From Methanosarcina vacuolata Z-761 (GTDB taxonomy: Archaea; Halobacteriota; Methanosarcinia; Methanosarcinales; Methanosarcinaceae): 64,000 bases of DNA. Where the stretch lies: positions 4,216,001-4,280,000 of the forward strand of contig NZ_CP009520.1 of the NCBI RefSeq assembly GCF_000969905.1, written 5' to 3'. Positions within the stretch are counted from its first letter, which is position 1, and every line of letters begins with the position of its first letter. Below the pieces are notes generated by a model, which ran no database searches, had not been told where the DNA came from, and was given only the letters and a program-made list of their open reading frames with translations. The translations under genes were made by a program, and so were the position numbers. Shown here in pieces: positions 29,253-38,037 of the stretch.

Positions 29253-30972
29253 CCTAGATTCGGCAGGTTAACGCAACTATAGATATATATTTTCATATTT
29301 CTCTCCCATGAGACTCAATATTTTCCAGTGAATTTCTTCCATATTCAGTATTTCTGACTTTGTTTTCCCTTTTTTCTGCGTTATAAGTTCTGTAATTCCC
29401 TGAAACTTGAAAAATATCCATCTCATTGTTGGTCTTTTTGTTGGTTTCCCTTTTTGATCTGGAACCGTTTCATTTTCTTCTTCTAACTTTGTCCTTAATT
29501 TCCATTCTGCAATAGAATAAATCATTAAGCAGAGAACCATTATCATTGTCAACGCTTCAATTCTTGATTTATTCTTGAGATAAACCTTCGATATGCTAAA
29601 GGCATCACTTTTCAAAAATCTGAATCCTTTTTCTACTTTATCCTGTCCTTTGTAATACTTCAGCATCTCTTCAGGAGAAAGACTGATATCATTACTTGCA
29701 AGAATGAAAAGTCCCATTTTTTCCATTTCTTTTAAAACAAAAGCATCATTAACCTTTATAACCCCATCAATCTTATAATATGTCTTTAATTTTTCATTTT
29801 TTAAAGGTCTGCCTTTTTTACCTGCTTCGCGTTTTTTAATGGTTTTCAAATCTACTTTTTCAAAAAGAACGGAAGGGAAATCTGCAATCCATTTTTCTGC
29901 TGCTTTTAATGCATCTTCTTCACAGAAAAAGTCATCTCCTGCCAGTTTTTTAAGCGACTTTTCTGCTTTTTCAAGCTCTTTTTCAAGCTTCCTTCTGAGA
30001 GTTACCTCTTTTTTTTCTTTCATTTTATGAGAGAGTAACAAAACCCACTTTTGTTTAACTCCACCATAATCCACAAAGGTTTGATAAAATGAGTATCTTT
30101 CGTCGCTTTTCAACGTTTTCAGGTTTAGATTTGCATTTAGCAGTTCCTTTGCCTCAGTAATTGTTGCAGGAACACGACTGATCCAGAATGACTTTCCTAT
30201 GTTCTTGATATTATTATCAGTGTAAAAAGAACTATCAGCTACATAGTACACTTTGCTTTCAGGTCTTAAAGCTGATTTGAGAGACTTGATTGCTTCCAGA
30301 ATTGTGCTTTTGTCTGAAGCATTCCCTGAATGGGTGTTCATGAAAAGTGGTATTCCATGCTGATTAACAATCAAGCTCAAAACAAATTGTTTGAGGTCCC
30401 ATCTTCCGTTTTTGGGTATTCCAAAAGTAATATCAATATACTCAGTTTCTTCGTCTTCATAATCCCCATAAACGCTGACACTTGTAGTGTCAGCGTGTAA
30501 ACAATGGACAGGAATAGGTAGACGATTCATAATGTGAAGAGTGATTTCAGTAAACAGTTTTGTAGGACCATACTTTACGATTCTGTCAAGAGTTTCTCCA
30601 ATAGCATATTGATTCAGGTCTTCTCGTGTGACGCTGTCTCCAAAAAGTCTTCCTATAGAAATAGTCCTGAAATAATCAGGAAAAAGGTACAGACGTTGCC
30701 CTATGAAACCAAGACCATTGAGTACCATGGCAAGGATACAGACGGAGTGAGGAACCTTGTGATCTCGTTCTTTAGGAAGTTTCTCATCGATCAATTTGTC
30801 AACTTCAAGCTCTTGGAAAACTCCAGCAATAAGACCAAGGTGACCTAAGAAGCTTGTACGTTTTATTGAGGATTCAACTCTTCTACTGTTGTTTTTATCT
30901 GCCATGGAAGATCAAGAAAAGAAATATGAAAATTAATTATATTAACTTATATGTTTACCTGCCGAATCTAGG
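29253..30972 (-). mobile_element. IS1634-like insertion sequence, 1720 bp
   Basis: The ends are CCTAGATTCGGCAGGTTAAC at 29253 and, inverted, CCTAGATTCGGCAGGTAAAC at 30972, which match at 19 of 20 positions. A 6-bp target duplication TTTCAT lies at 29247-29252 and 30973-30978. One intact transposase gene fills the element. Intact ends, identical duplication and open transposase frame indicate a recent insertion. It interrupts an ABC binding-protein gene. Confidence 0.95.
29277..30905 (-). CDS. IS1634/IS4-like DDE transposase
   Basis: This 542-residue protein has an N-terminal DUF4277-type region and an RNase H-like DDE domain. Catalytic candidates are Asp in HADTTSVSV, Asp in YVADSSFY and Glu in the YKGQDKVEKGFRFLK (Y-E signature) region. 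A long Lys/Glu-rich insertion (about residues 300-330) separates the second and third acidic residues, as in IS1634-type enzymes. The start is ATG 30905. It fills the element at 29253-30972. Confidence 0.92.
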   Translation of the reverse strand: MADKNNSRRVESSIKRTSFLGHLGLIAGVFQELEVDKLIDEKLPKERDHKVPHSVCILAMVLNGLGFIGQRLYLFPDYFRTISIGRLFGDSVTREDLNQYAIGETLDRIVKYGPTKLFTEITLHIMNRLPIPVHCLHADTTSVSVYGDYEDEETEYIDITFGIPKNGRWDLKQFVLSLIVNQHGIPLFMNTHSGNASDKSTILEAIKSLKSALRPESKVYYVADSSFYTDNNIKNIGKSFWISRVPATITEAKELLNANLNLKTLKSDERYSFYQTFVDYGGVKQKWVLLLSHKMKEKKEVTLRRKLEKELEKAEKSLKKLAGDDFFCEEDALKAAEKWIADFPSVLFEKVDLKTIKKREAGKKGRPLKNEKLKTYYKIDGVIKVNDAFVLKEMEKMGLFILASNDISLSPEEMLKYYKGQDKVEKGFRFLKSDAFSISKVYLKNKSRIEALTMIMVLCLMIYSIAEWKLRTKLEEENETVPDQKGKPTKRPTMRWIFFKFQGITELITQKKGKTKSEILNMEEIHWKILSLMGEKYENIYL

Positions 30973-31573
30973 TTTCATTATAAGAAGAGGGACTTATTAT
31001 AGCAGTATCAGGATAATGGAGAACTCCAGGAAGGATAGGGTTGATTTCTTTGGTTTTGATTTTAAGAGTATAGTTGTCAACTATTTCTATAGAATCTATT
31101 TTTAGCATGGAAGCAACTTTCGCATTTTCTGAAATGACTTTTTCCAGAGTGAAATTTACGTCTTTTGCAGTCATTTTACTTCCGTCATGGAAGGTAACAT
31201 TATCTCTTAGCTTAAATTCCCAGGTATTTTCATCAAGTTGTTCCCAGGAAGTTGCAAGCCCGGGCTTGAGCGAGAAATTTTCATTGGCACCAACAAGAGT
31301 TTCGGTTATTGCAGCTTTCTCGCAGATAAGGGTACCATCCCCATTAATTGGATCAATCGATTCGATATTCCACATCTCACCAAGTACAAGTGTATTATTT
31401 TCAGAATCTCCTGCTGATTGGAAAGCATTATCTGATCCTGAGTTAACCTCCGTCCCGGAGACTGCGTCTTTTGCTCCACTTTCTTCTGTACTGCTGCACC
31501 CGGAAGTCGTCAGGATGGCGCAGGTTAGTAGGAAAATTAATAATATAATCAAGGGGGAGTTTTTATTTTTCAT
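30973..31573 (-). pseudogene. Substrate-binding protein of Opp/Nik importer, N-terminal part (split by IS)
   Basis: This is the upstream part of the split binding protein. It starts with a lipoprotein signal peptide (LLIFLLTCAILTTSGC), a Ser/Glu-rich linker, then LVLGEMWNIESIDPINGDGT and the family 5 pattern NVTFHDGSKMTAKDVNFTLE. It reads out of the gene into the IS after PSSYNE. Any product would be an exported fragment of about 200 residues, so the importer has probably lost its dedicated binding protein. It begins 28 bp after the paralogue A methyltransferase stop. Confidence 0.88.
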
Positions 31574-31601
31574 TTTGGAACACCATCTTTTTTAATGAAT
31601 T

Positions 31602-32369
31602 TTATTTTCGGCCGCAGATGAGATAGTACTGATAACTGCGTACAACCCGTTCACCTAACGGCATCTTCTCTTTCTGGGCCGCTTTTACTTCTTTCAGGTC
31701 AAAGACCTGGATATTTTCAAAGCCCGAATTAGACAGATACTCCTTTACTTTTTCAAGCGGAGCTCCTCCGGAATGCGGGAGCCGGGCTTTGAGTTCATCT
31801 GAATAGTCAGAGTGTCCTTTTCGGGGGTCTTTTCTTTCAAGGAGCAGTGTCAAAAGAACACCTGCGTTTCTTCGAATCCTGGACTCCAGAGTCCCGCTGT
31901 CCCATACTCCATCGATAATCACAACTTTTCCATTTTTTCGCAGGAGCTTATTCCAGTTCTCCACGGCTGTTTTTGGATTAGGGAGTGTCCAGAGAAGATG
32001 ACGGCTGAACACAATATCAAAAGAAGATGTATCAAAAGGAGGGTTTTCTGCATCTCCCTCCCTAAAAATTATTTCAGTTCCGCAGGACTCAGCCTTTGCT
32101 TTTGCGATTTTCAGCATTTGTCCGGAAATGTCAATTCCTGTAACCTCATGCCCCATTTCAGCAAACAGTAAGCTTAATTCTCCTGTCCCGCAGCCAACGT
32201 CAAGAATTTTCAAACTTTTTTCCGGAAAAACCTTCAAGAAAGCACGCTTCCAGGCGTCTCTTTCTTTTTGACTCTGTATCCCATGTCCTGCATGAGTATC
32301 AAAAGTCCCGGATGCAAGGTCCCATTTATAGGCTACCATCTCTTTTATCTGGATTTCTGAAGAAGACAT
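31602..32369 (-). CDS. SAM-dependent methyltransferase, importer-linked (paralogue A)
   Basis: This 255-residue class I methyltransferase has motif I ILDVGCGTGELSLLFAEMGH, then GIDIS and SRHLLWTLPNPKTAV. It is the first gene of the importer cluster and a close paralogue of the last (23866-24627). Shared blocks are AEMGHxVTG, GDAExPPF, HLLWTLP, IDGVW and ERKDPRKGHS/ERRNPRKGHYS. A duplication that brackets the transporter implies related roles on one compound. The substrate is unknown. Confidence 0.8.
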   Translation of the reverse strand: MSSSEIQIKEMVAYKWDLASGTFDTHAGHGIQSQKERDAWKRAFLKVFPEKSLKILDVGCGTGELSLLFAEMGHEVTGIDISGQMLKIAKAKAESCGTEIIFREGDAENPPFDTSSFDIVFSRHLLWTLPNPKTAVENWNKLLRKNGKVVIIDGVWDSGTLESRIRRNAGVLLTLLLERKDPRKGHSDYSDELKARLPHSGGAPLEKVKEYLSNSGFENIQVFDLKEVKAAQKEKMPLGERVVRSYQYYLICGRK

Positions 32370-32710
32370 TAACAGGTACTTAATTATCTTATGATTAATA
32401 ATTTTCTATTTTGTAACACTATTTGTAATAAAGAGATTTTTTAATAACATTAAGTATAGTTGGAGTTTAAAAGAATACAAAAAAGAATATATTTTTGTTT
32501 ATTTTTTACTTAACAGCAATCTTCTTAACTGAAGCCCAGGGGAAGAGATGGAGTAAATAGAAAATTATATATAGATATACTAGGAAATAGGTAACCCCTT
32601 TCCGTAGATATTTTTTAGTTCAAAATTAGAATAAGACCACAAGCGTTCTGCAATTATTAATTATACTTATCCTGCAACTGTGTATTTTTACGGGATAAAA
32701 CCTCTATATG

Positions 32711-32734
32711 CATTATGTTTGTAAGAACATAACA
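32711..32734. promoter_or_regulatory. ModE-type palindrome upstream of the orphan binding protein
   Basis: CATTATG-N10-CATAACA spans 24 bp and has the same core spacing (TTATG-N10-CATAA) as the sites upstream of fmdE and modA. A TATA-like CTATATG abuts it on the upstream side. It ends 32 bp before ATG 32767 (17 bp before GTG 32752). The outer CG pairs of the consensus are changed, so it is the weakest of the three. Confidence 0.55.
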
Positions 32735-32766
32735 ACCAAATATTAAAAAGTGTGCCAGGCGTTTCT

Positions 32767-33879
32767 ATGAATCAAAAAATATATAATATATTGCTTCTCC
32801 CCCTTCTGCTTCCAATTGTTATGCTCTCTGGATGTGTAGAAAATACGAATCAACAGGCGGTCCCAACCTCAAGCACTGAGCTTCAGAATTCAAGTACAGT
32901 GCAAATCACCGATATGATGGGAAGACAGTTAACTGTGCCTGCGGAAATATCCTCGGTTATAGGTACTTCTTCGCCTTCCGCCATCCTTGTGTATATGCTT
33001 GCGCCGGACAAACTTGCAGGCTGGAACTCCAAACAAAATTTCACCCAACCCTTCATGGATGAAAATTACTCAAATCTACCTGTAATAGGAAACTGGTTAG
33101 GAAGCAAGACCGGAAATTATGAAACTATAATTGATATGCATCCAGACATTGTTATTGAAAGCACAGCCACAAATGGAGAAACTAATGAAGCTATAGAACG
33201 CAGGCAGGAAAATCTCGGCAGCATTCCGGTGGTGGCTATTAATGATTCTATTCTTTTTGTGACACAATCCGATCCTACTATCGAATATGTGGGCAAGCTG
33301 CTTAATTGCGAAGCCCAGGCAAAAAAACTGATTGAACTCCGCAGTTCAATTCTTAATGAAATCAACAGTACTGTAAAAGACATACCCGAAAATGAAAAAG
33401 TACGGGTTTACTATGCCGAAGGCCCTGAAGGCCTGATGACCGACCCTTCGGGATCGCAACATTCCCAGGTAATTGATATCTGCGGAGGTATCAACGTTGC
33501 CGACTGTCCTCTCACGCCTGTAAGCGGCATGACCCAGGTCTCAATAGAACAGGTCATGAACTGGAACCCCCAGATAATTATCACTTCCAATCCACAGTTC
33601 TATGCAAGCGTATATTCAGACACTCTCTGGAAAAGCGTGGATGCTGTCCAGAACAAAAGGATATATCTCGCTCCTCAGAATCCTTTCTGCTGGATTGACA
33701 GACCTCAGGGCCCTCACCTTATCCTGGGAACTGCCTGGACTGCAAAAATGCTGTATCCTGATCTTTTCGCAGATATGGACCTCTCCGAACTGACCCGCAA
33801 GTTCTACTCGGAATTCTTCCACTATGACCTTAAGGATGAAGAACTTAACACGCTCCTTAACCCTGCAACTAAAACCTGA
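32767..33879 (+). CDS. Class III substrate-binding lipoprotein (BtuF/FhuD/MolA fold), orphan
   Basis: This protein of about 370 residues has a lipoprotein signal peptide (LLPIVMLSGC), then a PF01497-type binding domain: ITDMMGRQLTVP, SPSAILVYMLAPDKLAGWN, and HPDIVIES in the first lobe, the linking helix, and NPQIIITSNPQFY in the second. ATG 32767 gives the standard signal peptide; GTG 32752 adds five residues. The fold is used for iron-siderophores, cobalamin and, in MolA, molybdate/tungstate. No permease or ATPase is adjacent. The upstream ModE-type site and the neighbouring fmd operon make an oxyanion plausible; this is inference. Confidence 0.75.
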   Translation: MNQKIYNILLLPLLLPIVMLSGCVENTNQQAVPTSSTELQNSSTVQITDMMGRQLTVPAEISSVIGTSSPSAILVYMLAPDKLAGWNSKQNFTQPFMDENYSNLPVIGNWLGSKTGNYETIIDMHPDIVIESTATNGETNEAIERRQENLGSIPVVAINDSILFVTQSDPTIEYVGKLLNCEAQAKKLIELRSSILNEINSTVKDIPENEKVRVYYAEGPEGLMTDPSGSQHSQVIDICGGINVADCPLTPVSGMTQVSIEQVMNWNPQIIITSNPQFYASVYSDTLWKSVDAVQNKRIYLAPQNPFCWIDRPQGPHLILGTAWTAKMLYPDLFADMDLSELTRKFYSEFFHYDLKDEELNTLLNPATKT

Positions 33880-34393
33880 ACATGGGTGAAAATTCCTCTC
33901 CAGTAATTGCATGAAATTTACATTTTTTAGTGGGGCAACGCGGACAAATTTCGATTTTTGCCCTCGTTTTCCTCTTATTAATTATTTGCCTCTGTCCCAT
34001 ATCTGCTTTAAATATGTACTCTTTAAAACATAATGTATATCGAGCACGTATTTTCTAAACTTTAAAAAAAGAATTTATCTATATTGTCTTTTTTTTAACA
34101 GGAGATTCCTATTTTCATCGATAATTTTATAAAATATATGTTTATATATATTGAGCGCGAAAGTCCTGTCTTCCGTATTTATAGATATGTTGAGCTTTAC
34201 ATATCTGGAAGCTGCATAGCTTTGGCTGGTGTTTTTTTCTGTGGCCGGCCAATATTAGGGTTCTCTCCCTTATATTGGAATTTCGCCCCGGTATAACATA
34301 AAAAATAAGTAAGTTCCTGTAAAAAAGTTACTTATAAAAAGTTACCTATAAATACGCTGTATCCTTCTGCGTTATATTGGAATTTAAAGAATT

Positions 34394-34501
34394 AGGACTT
34401 GTGCACCTGCAAGCAGAAGTCACACACAACAAAACTCATAATTATATGAAAGTTAGACAGTTTAAAGTTAACGCTATCCACATTTAAACCGCGTAAGTCC
34501 T
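34394..34501. repeat. 108-bp element of the AGGACTTACG type
   Basis: AGGACTTGTGC at 34394 and GCGTAAGTCCT ending at 34501 form imperfect terminal inverted repeats. It lies 68 bp upstream of the fmd operator. The rest of 33880-34568 is AT-rich, with two copies of TTATATTGGAATTT (about 34270 and 34371) but no gene. Confidence 0.55.
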
Positions 34502-34568
34502 GATAAAATAATTCCGCCAGATAACCTGACTGTCTTAAATTCATCCTTTTAATACTTGACATCTTTAG

Positions 34569-34592
34569 CGTTATGTTTATTTAAACATAACG
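34569..34592. promoter_or_regulatory. Perfect ModE-type operator of the fmd operon
   Basis: CGTTATG-N10-CATAACG is a 24-bp palindrome. The arms are exact over 11 bp, separated by TT. A TATA-like TTTTAATA lies at about 34547-34554, so transcription should start inside the palindrome. The layout equals the Escherichia coli ModE site at modA as I remember it (CGTTATAT...ACATAACG). Binding of a molybdate- or tungstate-sensing repressor or activator is inferred. Confidence 0.75.
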
Positions 34593-34649
34593 GTGAAACC
34601 CACGGTGGTGTACAAATTGCACAAAAATTCAGATGAAGAAAAACACCAG

Positions 34650-35219
34650 ATGGAGACGATTCTGAAGCAAGTAAAGGATCCAGAACTACTTTCACAGATC
34701 GAAAAAGTAGTCCCCTTTCACGGCTTCCTGACCTCTGGGGCATTAATCGGCATCCAGATGCTCAATATCGCAAGACGGGAGCTCGATGTCCGGGACGGGG
34801 AACGCATATACGTGACCTGCGAAACAAAAAGCTGTATGCCTGACCCATTCCAGATCCTTGCCGGAGCTACCATCGGAAACAATGGGTTGAAGATCATGAA
34901 CTTTGGGAAGATGGCGGTCACGGTAAACAAACAGGCGCCTGAAGGAGCTAACAGCATAAAAGGGATACGAATCCTCCTCGACCCTGAGAAAACAAAGGAT
35001 TATCCCAAACTTCACGCCTGGTTCCTGAACACCGAAAAACTTCCTCATACGGAGGTTTTACCAATCCTCCTGGCTGCAGGAGAAAAAGTGTATTCCTGGA
35101 AATTTGTGGACCTTGAAGTTCCGGTTCGAATGAAAAAGAGGATACAGTGCTGTAAAAATTGCGGTGAAATGTTCATTCAACATGATAACGAGCTGCTGTG
35201 CGGCGGTTGCACAGAATAA
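34650..35219 (+). CDS. fmdE: Formylmethanofuran dehydrogenase subunit E
   Basis: This protein of about 189 residues belongs to the FmdE family. PFHGFLTSGALIGIQMLNIA is the family opening. CETKSCMPDPFQILAGATIGNNG supplies conserved cysteines, and a C-terminal CCKNCGEMF...LLCGGC four-cysteine zinc-finger-like motif follows. ATG 34650 gives a natural N-terminus. GTG codons at 34593, 34605 and 34608 are alternatives, but 34593 abuts the operator. It is the first gene of fmdEFACDB, whose order matches the molybdenum enzyme operon of Methanosarcina barkeri. Confidence 0.88.
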   Translation: METILKQVKDPELLSQIEKVVPFHGFLTSGALIGIQMLNIARRELDVRDGERIYVTCETKSCMPDPFQILAGATIGNNGLKIMNFGKMAVTVNKQAPEGANSIKGIRILLDPEKTKDYPKLHAWFLNTEKLPHTEVLPILLAAGEKVYSWKFVDLEVPVRMKKRIQCCKNCGEMFIQHDNELLCGGCTE

Positions 35220-35237
35220 CGTTGAGAGGTAAGCAAA

Positions 35238-36278
35238 ATGCAAGAAGATATGCGATTGTCTGTCTTTGCCGAAAAAAAAGACAAGCAGCTGATCTATTCC
35301 CCCGAAAAATGCATTGGCTGCGGGACCTGCGTACAGGCATGCCCCAAAGGTAACCTGGCCATAGGGGCTGTTGGAGCTATAACAAGAGGGTTGGTAGATG
35401 CGGATTTCCTGGAAATGAAAGAAAGTGAAGCCTGCCTGGTCTGTGGAATTTGTGCGAAAGTTTGCCCCACAGGTGCTCTTGAAATGAAGCAGGAAGGAAA
35501 AACCCTCACTGACATTTCTTATCTTTTCAGGGCTATGAAACCGACGTCAGTAAACGAAAGCTGCGTCCACTGTGGGCTTTGTGAGGATATCTGCCCTCAA
35601 GGCTGTATTGAGGTAACACGGGATATTTCAGCGGATGGAAAACTGAAGCTTGTCGGAAAAACCAATATTGATACCGAATGCTGTGTCCACTGCGGCTGGT
35701 GTGCAGCAGTCTGTCCGGTTAATGCTATTTCTGTAGAAAAGCCCTTTGAAGGGCGCTGGACCAGGGATGAGGATGTCTGCCAGACCTGCCACACCTGTGT
35801 GGAAGTCTGTCCTGCAAATGCTATTTTCAATAAAAAAGCTAAACCTGGAGAAAGAGTCGAAAAGATCAGTCACCGCCCCGATGCCTGTATTTACTGTGGA
35901 GCCTGTGCAGTTGCCTGCCCTGTTAACGCCATAGATGTCAGAAAAACTGCAATTCTCCCGGAAATGGAGAAAAAGGGCGTTCTTGAGAAGAAGCTGCTTG
36001 AAACCCCTGCTCCAGAGGCTATGCTCCGTACTCGCCTGGAAACCGATGAAGCTGCATGTCTGGGCTGCGGAAACTGTGTAATTGTCTGTCCGGTAAATGC
36101 CTATTCTGACCGTGAACTTGCAGCCGGGCACCTGAACAACATGGACGAAAAAGCTCTTCTTGGGGTTAAGAACGGGAGAATTTCAGTCATAGACCAGGAC
36201 CGCTGTGGAGCAGATGGAGCCTGCGCCATGATTTGTCCTGTTGACGCTATCAGGCTTGTAAAAAAAGAGGTGGAATAA
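35238..36278 (+). CDS. fmdF: Formylmethanofuran dehydrogenase polyferredoxin subunit F
   Basis: This 346-residue polyferredoxin feeds electrons to the CO2-reducing site. Seven canonical CxxCxxCxxxCP motifs are visible (CIGCGTCVQACP, CLVCGICAKVCP, CVHCGLCEDICP, CVHCGWCAAVCP, CQTCHTCVEVCP, CIYCGACAVACP, CLGCGNCVIVCP). There is one variant, CGADGACAMICP, near the C-terminus. The Methanosarcina barkeri homologue is described as having eight [4Fe-4S] clusters. GAGAGGT precedes ATG 35238. Its stop is directly followed by the fmdA start. Confidence 0.93.
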   Translation: MQEDMRLSVFAEKKDKQLIYSPEKCIGCGTCVQACPKGNLAIGAVGAITRGLVDADFLEMKESEACLVCGICAKVCPTGALEMKQEGKTLTDISYLFRAMKPTSVNESCVHCGLCEDICPQGCIEVTRDISADGKLKLVGKTNIDTECCVHCGWCAAVCPVNAISVEKPFEGRWTRDEDVCQTCHTCVEVCPANAIFNKKAKPGERVEKISHRPDACIYCGACAVACPVNAIDVRKTAILPEMEKKGVLEKKLLETPAPEAMLRTRLETDEAACLGCGNCVIVCPVNAYSDRELAAGHLNNMDEKALLGVKNGRISVIDQDRCGADGACAMICPVDAIRLVKKEVE

Positions 36279-38033
36279 ATGGCAGGAACAATTGCAATTA
36301 AGAACGGATACGTCTTTGATCCCCTCAATGAAATAAATGGGGAAATTATGGATGTCTTCATCAAGGACGGAAAAGTTGTAAGAGAGCTTTCTGCAGCCGA
36401 CCTAAAAGACGCAAAGGTTATTGATGCCTCTGGTATGACGGTTATGCCCGGAGGGGTTGACTCCCACTCTCACGTTGCAGGGGCAAAGGTTAACGCCGGC
36501 AGGTCGATGCGTCCTGAAGACCATTATAAATCAAATCTTCAGAAGACTTCACTTACCCATTCAGGCTCAGGTTACACTGTTCCCTCTGTTTACAAACAGG
36601 GATACGATTACGCAGCAATGGGTTATACAACTGTTTTTGAGGCCGCGATTCCCCCTCTTGAAGCGCGCCATACCCATGAAGAGATGCGTGCGACTCCGCT
36701 CCTTGACATGGGAGGATACCTGATACTTGGAAACAACTTCTTTTTGATGCGCTACCTCAGAGATGGAGATATCGAAAAGGCTGCGGCTTATGTGGCCTGG
36801 ATGATGAAAACTCACAAGTCCTATGGAATTAAGTGTGTCAACCCTGCAGGAGTCGAAAACTGGGGCTGGGGTAAAAACGTACACTCTCTTGATGAAGCCA
36901 ACATCCATTTCGAAATTACCCCAAGAGAAACTATAAAAGGGCTTAGCGAGGTCAATGAACTCCTCGGCATGCCTGTACCTCTTCACCTGCACGCAAATAA
37001 CCTGGGACATCCCGGCTGTTATACAATTACTAAAGATTCCCTCAAAATCCTCGACGGCATAAAACCCAGGCAGGATATGGATGTGGAATGGGCTGAAACC
37101 AAAATTGATCCTTCAAGGGACCGTTCCGTATACCTCGCCCACATGATGTTCAACAGTTTTGCAGGCACTACCTGGGGAGACTGTGAATCCGGGGTAAAAG
37201 ATATTGCAGAATATATCAACAACAAAGACCATGTAGTAATCGATAGTGGATGCACGCCCTTCGGAGAAGCCACGGTTATGACAGGAGATGGGCCTGCCAT
37301 CCAGGATATGTACAAGCTTACAGGAAACAAGTGGTCGAATACTGACGTTGAGATGGAGGGCGGGTCAGGTGTTATCCCCTTCACTTACTTAAAAGCTAAT
37401 CCGGTACACAGCCTGCAGTGGGCAATGGGACTTGAATGTCTCCTGCTTATCAATGACCCCTGGAAGACAATTATGACCACTGACAGCCCCAACGGTGGGC
37501 CGTTTACGAAATATCCGGAAGTTATGACCTGGATCATGTCCGAAGCTTTCAGGAAACAGACCTTTAGCGAATGCCATAAATGGGCAAACGATAGGAGTGA
37601 ACTCGGAAGCATAAACCGGGAACTTTCCCTCTATGACCTTGCAATCCTGACCAGGGCAAACCCTGCTAAAACAATTGGCATGGCCCACAGGAAAGGTTCT
37701 CTTGGATTGGGCGCTGATGGAGATGTCACAGTCTATAACATAAATCCACAGCAGCTTGACACAAACAACTATGAGGCTCTACTTCAGGCTTTCAGGAAGG
37801 CCGAATACACTGTAAAGGGCGGCGAAATTGTATCTGTTAAAGGAGATATTGTTTCCGTACCTGAAAAACGGACCTATTATTCCGAAGTACATGTGGAAGA
37901 CGAGCGGGAAAAGGAGATGCTGGTCGACGTGAAGGAATGGTTCAGGTACTACACCCTGGGCTTTGCTAACTATCCAACTCCAGAAAAGTATCTGAAAAAT
38001 CCGACTCCCATACAGGTTAACGTGGTGAGGTGA
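36279..38033 (+). CDS. fmdA: Formylmethanofuran dehydrogenase subunit A (amidohydrolase)
   Basis: This 584-residue amidohydrolase-fold subunit condenses formate from the FmdB site with methanofuran at a dinuclear metal centre. Visible ligands include HSHVAG in GGVDSHSHVAGAKVNAG and the lysine in YGIKCVNPAG, expected to be carboxylated. HLHANNLGHPG and a later TTDSPNGGPFTKYP also match. GAGGTGG overlaps the fmdF end and serves as ribosome-binding site. Length is normal for the family. Confidence 0.95.
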   Translation: MAGTIAIKNGYVFDPLNEINGEIMDVFIKDGKVVRELSAADLKDAKVIDASGMTVMPGGVDSHSHVAGAKVNAGRSMRPEDHYKSNLQKTSLTHSGSGYTVPSVYKQGYDYAAMGYTTVFEAAIPPLEARHTHEEMRATPLLDMGGYLILGNNFFLMRYLRDGDIEKAAAYVAWMMKTHKSYGIKCVNPAGVENWGWGKNVHSLDEANIHFEITPRETIKGLSEVNELLGMPVPLHLHANNLGHPGCYTITKDSLKILDGIKPRQDMDVEWAETKIDPSRDRSVYLAHMMFNSFAGTTWGDCESGVKDIAEYINNKDHVVIDSGCTPFGEATVMTGDGPAIQDMYKLTGNKWSNTDVEMEGGSGVIPFTYLKANPVHSLQWAMGLECLLLINDPWKTIMTTDSPNGGPFTKYPEVMTWIMSEAFRKQTFSECHKWANDRSELGSINRELSLYDLAILTRANPAKTIGMAHRKGSLGLGADGDVTVYNINPQQLDTNNYEALLQAFRKAEYTVKGGEIVSVKGDIVSVPEKRTYYSEVHVEDEREKEMLVDVKEWFRYYTLGFANYPTPEKYLKNPTPIQVNVVR

Positions 38034-38037
38034 GGTA

